A stretch of 64,000 nt of DNA from Azospirillum brasilense. Lineage in GTDB: Bacteria > Pseudomonadota > Alphaproteobacteria > Azospirillales > Azospirillaceae. Position numbers and translations under genes: made by a program. Location: NCBI RefSeq assembly GCF_001315015.1, contig NZ_CP012916.1, positions 274,001-338,000 of the forward strand. The letters are read 5' to 3'. The notes under the pieces were generated by a model that saw only the letters and a list, made by a program, of their open reading frames with translations, made no database searches and was not told where the DNA came from. Positions within the stretch are counted from its first letter, which is position 1, and the number at the start of each line of letters is the position of its first letter. Below, one piece after another: positions 43,754-52,586 of this stretch.

Positions 43754-45019
43754 GTGGTCGGACACATGCCGCAGGTTGCACGGTCGGTACTTTCGCTCCT
43801 GCTCGGGGTCGCATTCCTGATGCTGGGCAACGGGGCGCTCAGCACGCTCATCGGCCTGCGGCTGGCCGGCACGGAATCTGGCGCGGTCGCGGTGGGCCTG
43901 ATCACCGCGGCCTTCTACACCGGGCTGACCGGCGGCTCGCTGTTCGCCCACCGCGTCATCACGCGGGTCGGCCACATCCGCGCCTTCGCCGCCTTCGCCT
44001 CCGTCCTGTCGGCGGCGGCGCTGTCGCACGCCCTGTTCGCCGCGGTGCCGCTGTGGACCGTGCTGCGGCTGGCCGAGGGCTTCTGCATGGCCGGCCTCTA
44101 CATCTGCATCGAGAGCTGGCTGAACGGCACCGCCAACAACGAGACTCGCGGGCAGATCCTGTCGCTCTACATGGTCACGCTCTACGCCGCCTCGGCGGTG
44201 GGCCAGCAGCTGTTGCAGCTGGACGACGCGGCGGGCGTGCGCATCTTCATGCTGATCGCCATCCTGCTGACGCTCGCCCTGGTGCCGGTGGCGCTGACCC
44301 GCACCACACCGCCGACCTTGCCCAACGTCGAGTCCTACGGATTGCGGCGATTGTACAAGGCGTCGCCGCTGGGCGTGGTCGGCGTCTTCATCAGCGGGAC
44401 GGTGACCGGCTCCATCTACGGCCTCGCCCCGGTGTTCGGCGCGGCCTCCGGCTTCGGGGTGTCGGGGACGGCGCTGTTCATGAGCACCCTGATCCTGGGC
44501 GGGGTGGCGCTGCAATGGCCGCTGGGGCGGCTGTCCGACCGCTTCGACCGGCGCGCCGTCATCATCGGCCTGTCGGCGGCGCTGGCTCTGGTGAGTGTCG
44601 GCATGATCCTGGCGGACGGCAGCGGCCGGCAGGAAACGCTGCTGCTGGTGGCGCCGTTCTTCGGCGGGCTGGCCTTCACGCTCTACCCGGTCTGCGCCGC
44701 CCATACCAACGACCATGCCGGGCCGAACAACGTGGTGTCGGTCAGCGGCGGACTGATCCTCGCCAACTCGGTGGGGGCGATTATCGGCCCGCCGCTGGCC
44801 TCGGCCGCCATGGGTTTCGCGGGACCAGAGGCGCTGTTCGGCTTCATCGCGGCGGGGGCGGGCTCGGCGACGCTCTACGGACTGTGGCGCACGCGCATGC
44901 GTCCGCCGCCGCCCGCCGAGGCGCAGGCCAGCTTCCGCCCGCTGCCACAGACGACGCCGACGGTCACCCCGCTCGACCCCGTGGGGCCGCCCCGGCCGGA
45001 ATTGGCGGCGGGGGAGTGA
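43754..45019 (+). CDS. MFS transporter, YcaD/UMF-like
   Basis: A 421-residue major facilitator with 12 predicted helices. Visible features are AFLMLGNGALSTLIGLRLAG near the start, the loop 2-3 motif with GGSLFAHRVITRVGHIRAF, SWLNGTANNETRGQILSLYM after helix 4, and PLGRLSDRFDRRAVI in the second half. The pattern is that of the YcaD-type family. The GTG start at 43754 has AAGGAA just upstream; an ATG at 43766 is possible. A Pro/Thr-rich cytoplasmic tail ends the protein. Substrate unknown. Confidence 0.85.
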   Translation: MVGHMPQVARSVLSLLLGVAFLMLGNGALSTLIGLRLAGTESGAVAVGLITAAFYTGLTGGSLFAHRVITRVGHIRAFAAFASVLSAAALSHALFAAVPLWTVLRLAEGFCMAGLYICIESWLNGTANNETRGQILSLYMVTLYAASAVGQQLLQLDDAAGVRIFMLIAILLTLALVPVALTRTTPPTLPNVESYGLRRLYKASPLGVVGVFISGTVTGSIYGLAPVFGAASGFGVSGTALFMSTLILGGVALQWPLGRLSDRFDRRAVIIGLSAALALVSVGMILADGSGRQETLLLVAPFFGGLAFTLYPVCAAHTNDHAGPNNVVSVSGGLILANSVGAIIGPPLASAAMGFAGPEALFGFIAAGAGSATLYGLWRTRMRPPPPAEAQASFRPLPQTTPTVTPLDPVGPPRPELAAGE

Positions 45020-45038
45020 GGAGATTTGCGGTGTGAAG

Positions 45039-45160
45039 CCCTCTCCCCCCTGGGGAGAGGGTTTGGGTGAGGGGGATTTACGCCCGGCAGGGCGGAGGAA
45101 AACCATCGATCAGCGACGCGGATCGCCTTCGGCGCCCCCTCATCCTGACTTTCTCCCCGC
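45039..45160. repeat. Decayed copy of the 117-bp repeat (copy C)
   Basis: The left end hairpin CCCTCTCCCC...GGGGAGAGGG and the TTTGGGTGAGGGGG arm are well preserved (45039-45075). The core is unrecognisable. The right arm survives only as GCGCCCCCTCATCCTGAC followed by TTTCTCCCCGC (45132-45160). It lies between the convergent MFS and peptidase genes. Confidence 0.65.
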
Positions 45161-45164
45161 TTTC

Positions 45165-45183
45165 GGCGGACCGAAGGTCCGCC
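45165..45183. terminator. Short hairpin between convergent genes
   Basis: GGCGGACC-GAA-GGTCCGCC is a perfect 8-bp stem with a 3-nt loop. It lies in the gap between the MFS gene and the peptidase gene and could act on either transcript. There is no U-tract. Confidence 0.35.
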
Positions 45184-45238
45184 TGTCGCGTCAGCGCAAA
45201 CGTCGATTGCGCGTGAGCGGAGGGGAGAAGGAATGGGG

Positions 45239-46399
45239 TCATTCCTCGACCTTCGCCGGTGTTGTGGGTTGCCAGGGGAAGGCGCCCATCGGGCCCATGC
45301 CGACGCGGTCGCGCGGAATCGCCACGTCGCTCTGCATGTAGAGCGCGATCAACTCGGCCAGAGAGCGCAGCGAGTCCGTGTGGATGCGCTCGTAGCCGTG
45401 GGAGCTGTCGATGCCGAAGCAGACCAGCGCCGTGCGGATGTCGTTGCCGGCCTCGATGGCGGCGGCGCTGTCGCAGCGGTAATAGCGGAAGACGTCGCGC
45501 TGGTGCTCGATCTCATGCTGCTGACACAGCGACAGCAGCTTGTGCGTCAGGTGATAGTCGAAGGGGCCGGTGCTGTCGGCCATGGCGACGGTCACGCCGA
45601 ACTCGCGGCTGTTCTGGCCCATGGCGGTGGTGCCGTTGTCGATGGTCACCATCTCCGCCACGTCCTTGTGCAGGACCGAGGAAGCGCCGGAGCCGACCTC
45701 CTCGGAGATGGTCAGCAGCAGGTGGCAGTCCACCGGCAGCGGCAGCTTGGCGTCCAGCACCGCCTTGGCGGCGGCGAAGATCACCGCCACACCCGCCTTG
45801 TCGTCGAGATGGCGGGAGTTGATGAAGCCGCTGGCGTCGAACTCGGCCTGCGGGTCGATGGCCACGAAGTCGCCGACGTTGAAGCCGTGGAACTGCAATT
45901 CCGCCAGGGTTTCGCAGCGGGCGTCCACCCGGATCTCCAGATTGGTCCAGGCCACCGGCTGGGTGTCGATCTCCTCGTTGAAGGTGTGGCCGGACGCCTT
46001 CAGCGGCAGGATGGTGCCGCGGTAGCTGCCCTTGTCGGTGTAGACGGTGCAGCGCGCCCCCTCGGCGAAGCGCGCCGACCAGGTGCCGATGGGCACGACC
46101 TCCAACCGGCCGTTGGCTTTCAGCATCTTCACCTGGGCGCCCAGCGTGTCGAGATGGGCGACCACGGCGCGGTCGGGGCTGTACTGCCGCCCCGCCAGAT
46201 CGGCGCGGATCGCGCCGCGCCGGGTCAGCTCGAAGGGGATGCCCAGACGGTGCAGCTCGTCGCCGCAGAAATGCACGATCTGGTCGGTGTATCCGGTCGG
46301 GCTCGGGATCTCCAGCAGGCGGCGGAGAAGGCCCGTCAGATAGTCCATGTCGATGACCGGACGGACGATTCCGGTCCGCGTCAAGGCTGCCTGCTCCAT
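45239..46399 (-). CDS. M42-type peptidase of the NAGGN osmoprotectant operon
   Basis: A 386-residue metallo-aminopeptidase of the M42/M20-like group found beside NAGGN synthesis genes. Metal-site motifs are VVAHLDTLG, NSRHLDDKAG, TISEEVGSGA and GYERIHTDSL. AGGAGG lies just before the ATG at 46399. It begins 16 bp after the synthetase gene. Its likely role is turnover or processing of N-acetylglutaminylglutamine or related dipeptides. This is known from conserved clustering, not shown here. Confidence 0.88.
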   Translation of the reverse strand: MEQAALTRTGIVRPVIDMDYLTGLLRRLLEIPSPTGYTDQIVHFCGDELHRLGIPFELTRRGAIRADLAGRQYSPDRAVVAHLDTLGAQVKMLKANGRLEVVPIGTWSARFAEGARCTVYTDKGSYRGTILPLKASGHTFNEEIDTQPVAWTNLEIRVDARCETLAELQFHGFNVGDFVAIDPQAEFDASGFINSRHLDDKAGVAVIFAAAKAVLDAKLPLPVDCHLLLTISEEVGSGASSVLHKDVAEMVTIDNGTTAMGQNSREFGVTVAMADSTGPFDYHLTHKLLSLCQQHEIEHQRDVFRYYRCDSAAAIEAGNDIRTALVCFGIDSSHGYERIHTDSLRSLAELIALYMQSDVAIPRDRVGMGPMGAFPWQPTTPAKVEE

Positions 46400-46415
46400 A
46401 CCACCTCCTGAACGG

Positions 46416-48197
46416 TCACGCCCGCGGATCGACCGCGGAGTAGGGGAAGAGAAGATCGAGGAAGCGTTCGGCGGTCGGCTGCGGTTCGTGGTTGGCAAGA
46501 CCGGGCCGCTCGTTCGCCTCGATGATCGCGTAGTCGGACCCCAGCAGGTCGGGGATCAGCAGATCCAGGCCGACCACCGGAATGTCGAGCGCGCGCGCCG
46601 CCTCCACCGCCGCCTCCACCACGCGGTGGTGCAGGCGGTCGGTGATGTCGTGCAGCGTGCCGCCCGTGTGCAGGTTGGCCGTCTTGCGAACGGCCAGCGT
46701 CTGCCCCTCCGGAAGGACCGAGTCCATGGAGAAACCGGCGTCGCGCACGCAACGTTCCGTCTCCTCGTCCATCGGAATGCGGCTTTCCCCGCCGGTGGCG
46801 GCGGCGCGGCGGCGGCTCTGCGCCTCGATCAGCTGCGCGATCGTCCGCTCGCCGGTGCCGACGATCTCCGCCGGGCGGCGCACCGCGGCCGCGACCACGC
46901 GGTAGTCGATGACCAGGATGCGCACGTCCTGGCCCTGCACGAACTGCTCCAGCAGGACCGTGTCGCAGATCTTCTTCGCCTTGGACACCGCCCAGGACAG
47001 CGTCTCCGCGTCGCGCACGTCCACCGTGATGCCCTGGCCCTGCTCGCCGCGGGCGGGCTTCACCACGACGCTGCCGTGGCGCTCCAGGAAGGCGGCGTTG
47101 TCGTCCATGCCGTCGGCGGTCATCTGGTCGGGCACCGACAGGCCGGCCCGCAGCAGCGTGCGCCGGGTCACCGCCTTGTCGTCGCAGCGGAACAGGGCCA
47201 CCGCCGAGGTCAGCTCGCTGAGGCTTTCGCGGCACAGGATGCTGCGCCCGCCGAAGCTGAGGCGGAACAGGTTGGACTCCGCGTCCACCACCTCCACCCC
47301 GATGCCGCGGCGCCGGGCCTCGTTGATGATGATCATGGCGTAGGGGTTGAGGCTGGCCTCCACGGCCGGGCCGGCGAACAGCTTCTCGTTGATCGGGTTC
47401 TTGGTCTTCAGCGCGAAGACCGGCACCCGCCGGAAGCCCAGCTTCTCGTAGAGCGCGATGGCGTTGGCGTTGTCGTGCAGGACCGACAGGTCCATGAAGC
47501 TGCGCCCACGTTCCTTGAAATGCTCGGCCAGCGCACGGACCAGCGCCTCGCCGATGCCGGGATAGGCCGCCTGCGGATCGACCGCCAGACACCACAGGGA
47601 GGAGCCGTTCTGCGGGTCCTTGAAGGCGCGGGCATGGTCCACCCCGGTGACCGAGCCGATGACCGCCCCGCTGACCGGATCGGTCGCGATCAGATGGGTC
47701 AACACGCGGCTGTCGCGCTCCGACCAGCAGAATTCCGGGTCCATGGTGACCATGCCGCGGGCGCCGTAGATGCGGTTCACGGCATCGACGTCCTGGCGGC
47801 CGCGCAGCTTCTCGATGGCGAAGCCGCGCGTCTCGCCGCCCGGCCGGAAGCCGGCCAGCCGCAGGCGGTAGGTGTGGGAGGGGTCGAGGAACAGCTCGGT
47901 CGGCGCCTGGGACAGCGCCACATGCGGGTCCTCCAGATACAGCGCGATGTCGCGCCGCCCCGGCCCCTCCTGGCGCATCGCCTCGATCAGTTCGCCGACG
48001 TCGGGAAAGGTGTTGGCGAAGAGCAGGCGGCCCCAGCCGCAATTCACCACCGCGCGCGGCGTCGGCCCCTTTTCCGCTCCGGGATGCCCGGCCCCCGTCC
48101 GGCGGTTCGGACGCGGCGAGTCCTCGTCCATCAGGGCGGAGACCAGGGCGCGTTCGATCCGGAAAGGCGTCTGGGTGCGATTCTGCATCGTCATCAT
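46416..48197 (-). CDS. ngg: N-acetylglutaminylglutamine synthetase (GNAT plus ATP-grasp)
   Basis: A 593-residue bifunctional enzyme. The N-terminal half is a GNAT acetyltransferase (about 110-290: LWCLAVDPQAAYPGIGEALV, NANAIALYEKLGFRRV) that acetylates glutamine. The C-terminal half is an ATP-grasp ligase (about 340-590: SVVVKPARGEQGQGITVDV, LLEQFVQGQDVRILVIDY, LDLLIPDLLGSDYAIIEANE) that joins a second glutamine. It works with the amidotransferase encoded upstream. The ATG at 48197 starts a MMTM cluster, so the exact start could be up to nine bases later. It starts 7 bp after the amidotransferase gene. Confidence 0.92.
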   Translation of the reverse strand: MMTMQNRTQTPFRIERALVSALMDEDSPRPNRRTGAGHPGAEKGPTPRAVVNCGWGRLLFANTFPDVGELIEAMRQEGPGRRDIALYLEDPHVALSQAPTELFLDPSHTYRLRLAGFRPGGETRGFAIEKLRGRQDVDAVNRIYGARGMVTMDPEFCWSERDSRVLTHLIATDPVSGAVIGSVTGVDHARAFKDPQNGSSLWCLAVDPQAAYPGIGEALVRALAEHFKERGRSFMDLSVLHDNANAIALYEKLGFRRVPVFALKTKNPINEKLFAGPAVEASLNPYAMIIINEARRRGIGVEVVDAESNLFRLSFGGRSILCRESLSELTSAVALFRCDDKAVTRRTLLRAGLSVPDQMTADGMDDNAAFLERHGSVVVKPARGEQGQGITVDVRDAETLSWAVSKAKKICDTVLLEQFVQGQDVRILVIDYRVVAAAVRRPAEIVGTGERTIAQLIEAQSRRRAAATGGESRIPMDEETERCVRDAGFSMDSVLPEGQTLAVRKTANLHTGGTLHDITDRLHHRVVEAAVEAARALDIPVVGLDLLIPDLLGSDYAIIEANERPGLANHEPQPTAERFLDLLFPYSAVDPRA

Positions 48198-48204
48198 GCG
48201 GTGT

Positions 48205-49980
48205 TCAGATCCCGTGGGTTTGCAGCCAGAACTCCAGCAGGGCAGCCTGCCAGAGCTTCGAACCGCGAAGCGGTGTGATGTGGGTTTCCGGATCGCTGAA
48301 CAGCCGGTCGAGATAGGCCGGCTGGAACAAAGCACGCTCCCGCGCGGCGGGCTGGTTCAGCACGTCGCGCACCAGCTCCAGATAGGGACCGCGCAGGTAC
48401 TTCAGCGCCGGAACGGGGAAATAGCCTTTGGGCCGGTCGATGACCTCGGAGGGGACGACCTTGCGCGCCGCCTCCTTCAGCACGTATTTGCCGCCGTCGC
48501 GCACCTTCAGCTCCGGGGGGACGCGGGCGGCCAGCTCGACCAGATCGTGGTCGAGGAAGGGCACGCGTCCCTCCAGCCCCCAGGCCATGGTCATGTTGTC
48601 GACCCGCTTGACTGGGTCGTCGACCAGCATGACCGTGGTGTCGAGGCGCAGCGCCTTGTCCACCGGGCGGTCGGCGCCGGGCCGGGCGAAATGGGCGGCG
48701 ACGAAGGCGCTCGCGGCGTCCTCGTCGGCGAGGTATTGCGGGTTCAATGCCTCGGCCATCTCCGCGCGGTTGCGGTCGAAGAAGACCTTGGCGTAGGTGG
48801 ACAGCGGGTCGGCCGCGTCCATCATCGGCGGGTACCAGTGGTAGCCCGCGAAGATCTCGTCGGCGCCCTGGCCGCTCTGCACCACCTTCACATGCTTGGC
48901 AACCTCCTGCGACAGCAGGAAGAAGCCGATGGCGTCGTGGCTGACCATCGGCTCCGACATCGCCCGCACGCAGTCCTGAAGGGCGGGCAGGGCGCGGCTG
49001 CTGTCGATGAACAGCTTGTGGTGGTCGGTCTGGAAGCGCTGGGCGATCAGGTCGGAGTACTGGAACTCGTCGCCCTTCTCCTGTCCCACGGTCTCGAAGC
49101 CGATGGAGAAGGTCTGCAGGCCAGTCTGCCCGGCCTCCGCCAACAGGGCGACGATGACGGAGCTGTCCAGCCCGCCCGACAGCAGCACGCCGACCGGCAC
49201 GTCGGCGACCAGTCGCCGCTCCACCGCCTTGCGCAGCGTGGACAGCACGGCGTCCTGCCAGTCGCCTTCCGACATCCGCTCGTCACCGGGCTGCGGGCCG
49301 AAGACCGGCTCCCAATAGGTTTCCTCGATGCGGCGCCCGTCCGGCTCCAGCGTCAGCAGGGTGGCCGGCGGCAGCTTGCGCACGCCCTTCAGGATGGTCC
49401 CCGGCGCCGGCACGACGGCGTGGAAGCTCATATACTGGTAGAGCCCGACCGGGTCGATGGCGGTGTCGACGTCGCCGCCGGCCAGCAGGGCGGGCAGGGT
49501 CGAGGCGAAGCGCAGCCGCCCCGCCGTCTCGGACAGGTAGAGCGGCTTGATGCCCAGCCGGTCGCGGCCCAGCGTGACGCGCCCGCTGTCGCGCTCCCAG
49601 ATGGCGAAGGCGAACATGCCGTAGAGCCGCTCGACGAAGCGGCGGCCCCAGGCGTGATAGGCTTTCAGCAGGACTTCGGTGTCGCCGTGCGAGAAGAAGC
49701 GGTAGCCCTTGGCCTCCAGCTCCGCCCGCAGTTCCGGGTAATTGTAGATGCAGCCGTTGAAGACGATGCCGAGGCCAAGTTCCGGATCGGTCATCGGCTG
49801 CTGCGCCGCTTCGGACAGGTCGATGATGCTCAGCCGCCGGTGGCCGAAGGCCATCCGGCCATGGGCGAAGACGCCTTGCCCGTCGGGGCCGCGCAACGCC
49901 AGGGCTTTGGTCATCGAGCCGACCGCGGACGCGGAGGCCGGGCGAGAATCGAAGCGGATTTCCCCGCTGATGCCGCACAT
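48205..49980 (-). CDS. asnO: N-acetylglutaminylglutamine amidotransferase (AsnB-like)
   Basis: A 591-residue enzyme of the asparagine-synthase family. Cys2 of MCGISGEIRFD is the glutaminase nucleophile and fixes the start at 49980. The class II amidotransferase domain (1-210) has RGPDGQGVF and FNGCIYNYPELRAEL. The synthetase domain has the PP-loop VLLSGGLDSSVIVALL and ends with LEGRVPFLDHDLVELAARVP. It amidates the C-terminus of the dipeptide made by the ATP-grasp enzyme to give NAGGN, an osmotic-stress solute. It is the first gene of a three-gene operon. Confidence 0.93.
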   Translation of the reverse strand: MCGISGEIRFDSRPASASAVGSMTKALALRGPDGQGVFAHGRMAFGHRRLSIIDLSEAAQQPMTDPELGLGIVFNGCIYNYPELRAELEAKGYRFFSHGDTEVLLKAYHAWGRRFVERLYGMFAFAIWERDSGRVTLGRDRLGIKPLYLSETAGRLRFASTLPALLAGGDVDTAIDPVGLYQYMSFHAVVPAPGTILKGVRKLPPATLLTLEPDGRRIEETYWEPVFGPQPGDERMSEGDWQDAVLSTLRKAVERRLVADVPVGVLLSGGLDSSVIVALLAEAGQTGLQTFSIGFETVGQEKGDEFQYSDLIAQRFQTDHHKLFIDSSRALPALQDCVRAMSEPMVSHDAIGFFLLSQEVAKHVKVVQSGQGADEIFAGYHWYPPMMDAADPLSTYAKVFFDRNRAEMAEALNPQYLADEDAASAFVAAHFARPGADRPVDKALRLDTTVMLVDDPVKRVDNMTMAWGLEGRVPFLDHDLVELAARVPPELKVRDGGKYVLKEAARKVVPSEVIDRPKGYFPVPALKYLRGPYLELVRDVLNQPAARERALFQPAYLDRLFSDPETHITPLRGSKLWQAALLEFWLQTHGI

Positions 49981-50291
49981 TGTAAGAAATATCTCCGTAT
50001 TCGAATGGACTGGACGCCGGCAAAAAACGCCAGGAAACGGCGAAGGACCGGCGCCACCCCTCAACAGGCGTGCAGCTTGATCGTCGCAAGGTTGGGCCCT
50101 GCCTTGCACAGGGTATCGGGGGTAGGGCGCGCCGAACGACCGGAGGGGAGCGGGGCGAAAACGGGGTATCAGGGTTACCCCATAGGGCCGGGATCGCCGC
50201 GCGGCCGGAGAAAGCCAGGGGGTGCGGCGCACCAAAGCGCATTGGTGGAAATGGACTTTTCTGGATTAACTCGTTTGCGCTAAAAAATGAG
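49981..50291 (-). other. Leader region of the NAGGN operon
   Basis: About 310 bp without a gene. It holds two related boxes, GGGTATCGGGGGTA at 50111 and GGGTATCAGGGTTA at 50164. The second overlaps a small hairpin GGGGTA...TACCCC (50163-50181). The promoter of the operon must lie here, but no clear hexamers are visible, as is common for osmotically controlled alternative-sigma promoters. Confidence 0.4.
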
Positions 50292-50307
50292 GATTAGACG
50301 TCTAATC
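50292..50307 (-). terminator. Palindrome at the end of the MocR gene, weak terminator
   Basis: GATTAGACGTCTAATC is a perfect 16-bp palindrome spanning the stop codon. On the minus strand it is followed by CTCATTTTTTAG, so GATTAG-ACGT-CTAATC plus a U-run makes a weak intrinsic terminator. Confidence 0.45.
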
Positions 50308-51736
50308 GGGCAGCCGCCAACGCGGCGCCGAGTTCGCGGGCGGCATGGCGCAGGGCGCCCGGCTCGTGGCCGGTGAAGCCCAGCATCAGCGCCTGCAACG
50401 GCGGAGCGGCGATGTGCATCGGGCTGACCGGGCGGACGGCGATACCGCGCCGGGCAGCCACCGCCTCCACGGCGCGGTCCGACAGGCCGGGGCGCAGCCG
50501 GGCGATCAGCTTCATGCCCTGCTCCGGCACTTCCGCCTCCATCCAGGGGGAGAGATGGGCGCCGATGGCGTCGGCCAGAGCGTCCCGCGCGGCCGTGTAG
50601 CGGCGGCGCATGCGGCGCAGGTGCGGGCCGAAATGACCGTCGCTCAGGAAATCCGTCACCACGCCCGTGTAGAGCGTCGCCGGGTGCCAGTCGGTCAGGC
50701 GGCGCATGGCGAGCACCGGGTCCAGAAGTTCGGGCGGCAGGACGGCGTAGCCGAGCCGCAGGCCGGGAAACAGGACCTTGCTAAAGGTGCCGACATAGAT
50801 GACCCGCCCGGCGCCGTCGATCCCCTGGAGCGAGGCGAGCGGACGGCCGGCGTAGCGGAACTCGCTGTCGTAATCGTCCTCCAGCACCCAGGCGCCCGCC
50901 GTGCGCGCCCAGGCCAGAAGCTCCATCCGCCGCGCCATCGACAGCACGACTCCCAGCGGGTAATGGGAGGACGGGGTGACGTAGGCCAGCCGGGCGTCCG
51001 GCGCCGCGGCGACGCCCGCCGCCACCGCCATGCCCTGCCCATCGACGGGCACCGGCACGACGCGCGCCCGTGCCGCCTCCAGCGCGGCGCGCACCGCGGG
51101 GTAGCAGGGGTCTTCGAGCCACACCGGATCACCCGGCCGCAGCAGCACCCGCAGCACAAGGTCGATGGCCTGCTGGGCGCCGGCGGTGATTACCACCTGC
51201 TCGGGCGCGCAGCGCACCGCCCGCGCGCTCTGGAGATAACGGGCGATGGCCTCCCGCAGCGCCGCCGGCCCGCCGGGCTCGCCATAGCCGAGCATCTCCG
51301 GGTCGGGCCGTTGCAGATGCCGCAGGGTCAGGCTGCGCCAGATCCGCAAGCTGCGCTCGTCCAGCGCGCAACGTCCTGTGCTGAACGGGAGGGTGCCGAA
51401 GGGGGTGGCCGATGGCGACGGGGATGGGACGCGGCGGGGCGGCTCCGGCGGCGGACTCTCCAGCCCGTCCGGCAGGTCGCGGGATACGAAGCTGCCCGCC
51501 CCGACGCGCCCCTCGATGAAGCCTTCGGCCAGAAGCTGCTCATAGGCGGCGACCACCGTGTTGCGGGCGACGCCGAGCCGTTCGGCGAGCGCGCGAGTCG
51601 GCGGCAGCTTCGCGCCGGGCGGCAGGGCGCCGGACAGGATGGCCCGACGCAGTTCCCGATAGACCTGCCGCAGCAGCGGCTCCCCGCCCGTCCGGTCGAT
51701 GGGGAGGAGCATCAGGTCGGACAGATCGGCGGGCAT
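50294..51736 (-). CDS. MocR-family (GntR-aminotransferase) transcriptional regulator
   Basis: A 480-residue fusion regulator. The N-terminal GntR winged helix (about 12-80) has LRRAILSGALPPGAKLPPTR and LGVARNTVVAAYEQL. The C-terminal class I aminotransferase domain binds PLP: GGAQQAIDL-type loop, LEDDYDSEFRY, and the Schiff-base lysine in GTFSKVLFPGLRLGY. Such regulators sense PLP or amines and control vitamin B6 or amine genes. The start at 51736 is preferred because the upstream in-frame GTG at 51775 would run through the operator. It is divergent from a PNPOx-like gene, a classical MocR pair. Confidence 0.9.
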   Translation of the reverse strand: MPADLSDLMLLPIDRTGGEPLLRQVYRELRRAILSGALPPGAKLPPTRALAERLGVARNTVVAAYEQLLAEGFIEGRVGAGSFVSRDLPDGLESPPPEPPRRVPSPSPSATPFGTLPFSTGRCALDERSLRIWRSLTLRHLQRPDPEMLGYGEPGGPAALREAIARYLQSARAVRCAPEQVVITAGAQQAIDLVLRVLLRPGDPVWLEDPCYPAVRAALEAARARVVPVPVDGQGMAVAAGVAAAPDARLAYVTPSSHYPLGVVLSMARRMELLAWARTAGAWVLEDDYDSEFRYAGRPLASLQGIDGAGRVIYVGTFSKVLFPGLRLGYAVLPPELLDPVLAMRRLTDWHPATLYTGVVTDFLSDGHFGPHLRRMRRRYTAARDALADAIGAHLSPWMEAEVPEQGMKLIARLRPGLSDRAVEAVAARRGIAVRPVSPMHIAAPPLQALMLGFTGHEPGALRHAARELGAALAAARLDV

Positions 51737-51739
51737 CGG

Positions 51740-51786
51740 ATTGGTCCAGTCGATAAGATCGTAATTGGCTCTCACGCCGGACCAAT
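51740..51786. promoter_or_regulatory. MocR-type operator region with three half-sites
   Basis: ATTGGTCC (51740-51747), ATTGGCTC (51764-51771) and the inverted GGACCAAT (51779-51786). The first and third are exact reverse complements; the first two form a direct repeat with a 24-bp period. This mixture of direct and inverted half-sites in a divergent gap is typical of MocR/PdxR operators. Confidence 0.6.
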
Positions 51787-51836
51787 GGCTAAGCTCTAAT
51801 GGCGCCGTTGTCCACCGCCGCGAAGAGAGTTCCGCG

Positions 51837-52562
51837 ATGTCCGAGGCCGTTCCGTCCGACCACTATCCCGTCACCGACCGCAACCGGGTCAAGCGCCTGC
51901 ACGAGCGGGGGCGTTACGACTGGGAATCGGTCCACGCCATTCTCGACGGCGCGATGATCGCGCACATCGCCTACGTGATCGACGGGCAGCCCTACTGCAC
52001 CCCCACGGCCTTCTGGCGGGAGGGCGAGCATCTCTATTGGCATGGCTCCGCGGCCAGCCGGATGCTGCGGGCGCAGCGCGACGGCCTGCCGGTCTGCCTG
52101 ACCGTCACGCATCTCGACAGCCTCGTGCTCGCCCGCAGCGGGTTCAACCATTCGGCGGATTACCGGTCCGCCATGTGCTTCGGCACCGCGCGCATCGTCG
52201 AGGAGCCGCAGGCCAAGGCCCGCGCGCTCGACGCCATGGTCGACCGCTTCTATCCGGGGCGCAGCGCCGAGCTGCGGACCAGCACGGCGCAGGAGATCAA
52301 GGCGACCATGGTGGTCGGCATGGAGATCGAGGAGGCGAGCGCCAAGGTCCGGGGCAAGGGCCTGTCCGACGAGGGGGAGGACATGGACCTGCCCATCTAC
52401 ACCGCCCGCTACCCGGTGGTTCAGGTGATCGGCGCCGCTGAGCCTTGCCCGCGGTTGCCCGCCGGCACACCCGTCCCGCCGGGGCTGGCGGGCTTCACCG
52501 CCGGCCGCCGGCTGGACGAGCTGATGGTGGAAAACCACCGCATCAGGTTCGGTGGGGAGTAA
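51837..52562 (+). CDS. Pyridoxamine 5-phosphate oxidase-like flavin protein
   Basis: A 241-residue protein of the split-barrel FMN-binding family (Pyridox_ox_2 type). Motifs are RGRYDWESVHAILDGAMIAH, IDGQPYCTPTAFWREGEHLYWHG, and VCLTVTHLDSLVLARSGFNHSADYRS. GAAGAGAG precedes the ATG. A C-terminal extension of about 50 residues follows the barrel. The divergent MocR gene and its half-sites strongly suggest direct control. It may oxidise a B6 vitamer or act as a flavin reductase; the exact reaction is not evident. Confidence 0.85.
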   Translation: MSEAVPSDHYPVTDRNRVKRLHERGRYDWESVHAILDGAMIAHIAYVIDGQPYCTPTAFWREGEHLYWHGSAASRMLRAQRDGLPVCLTVTHLDSLVLARSGFNHSADYRSAMCFGTARIVEEPQAKARALDAMVDRFYPGRSAELRTSTAQEIKATMVVGMEIEEASAKVRGKGLSDEGEDMDLPIYTARYPVVQVIGAAEPCPRLPAGTPVPPGLAGFTAGRRLDELMVENHRIRFGGE

Positions 52563-52586
52563 CGCGCCCCTCCTCCGCGTCCGGGG

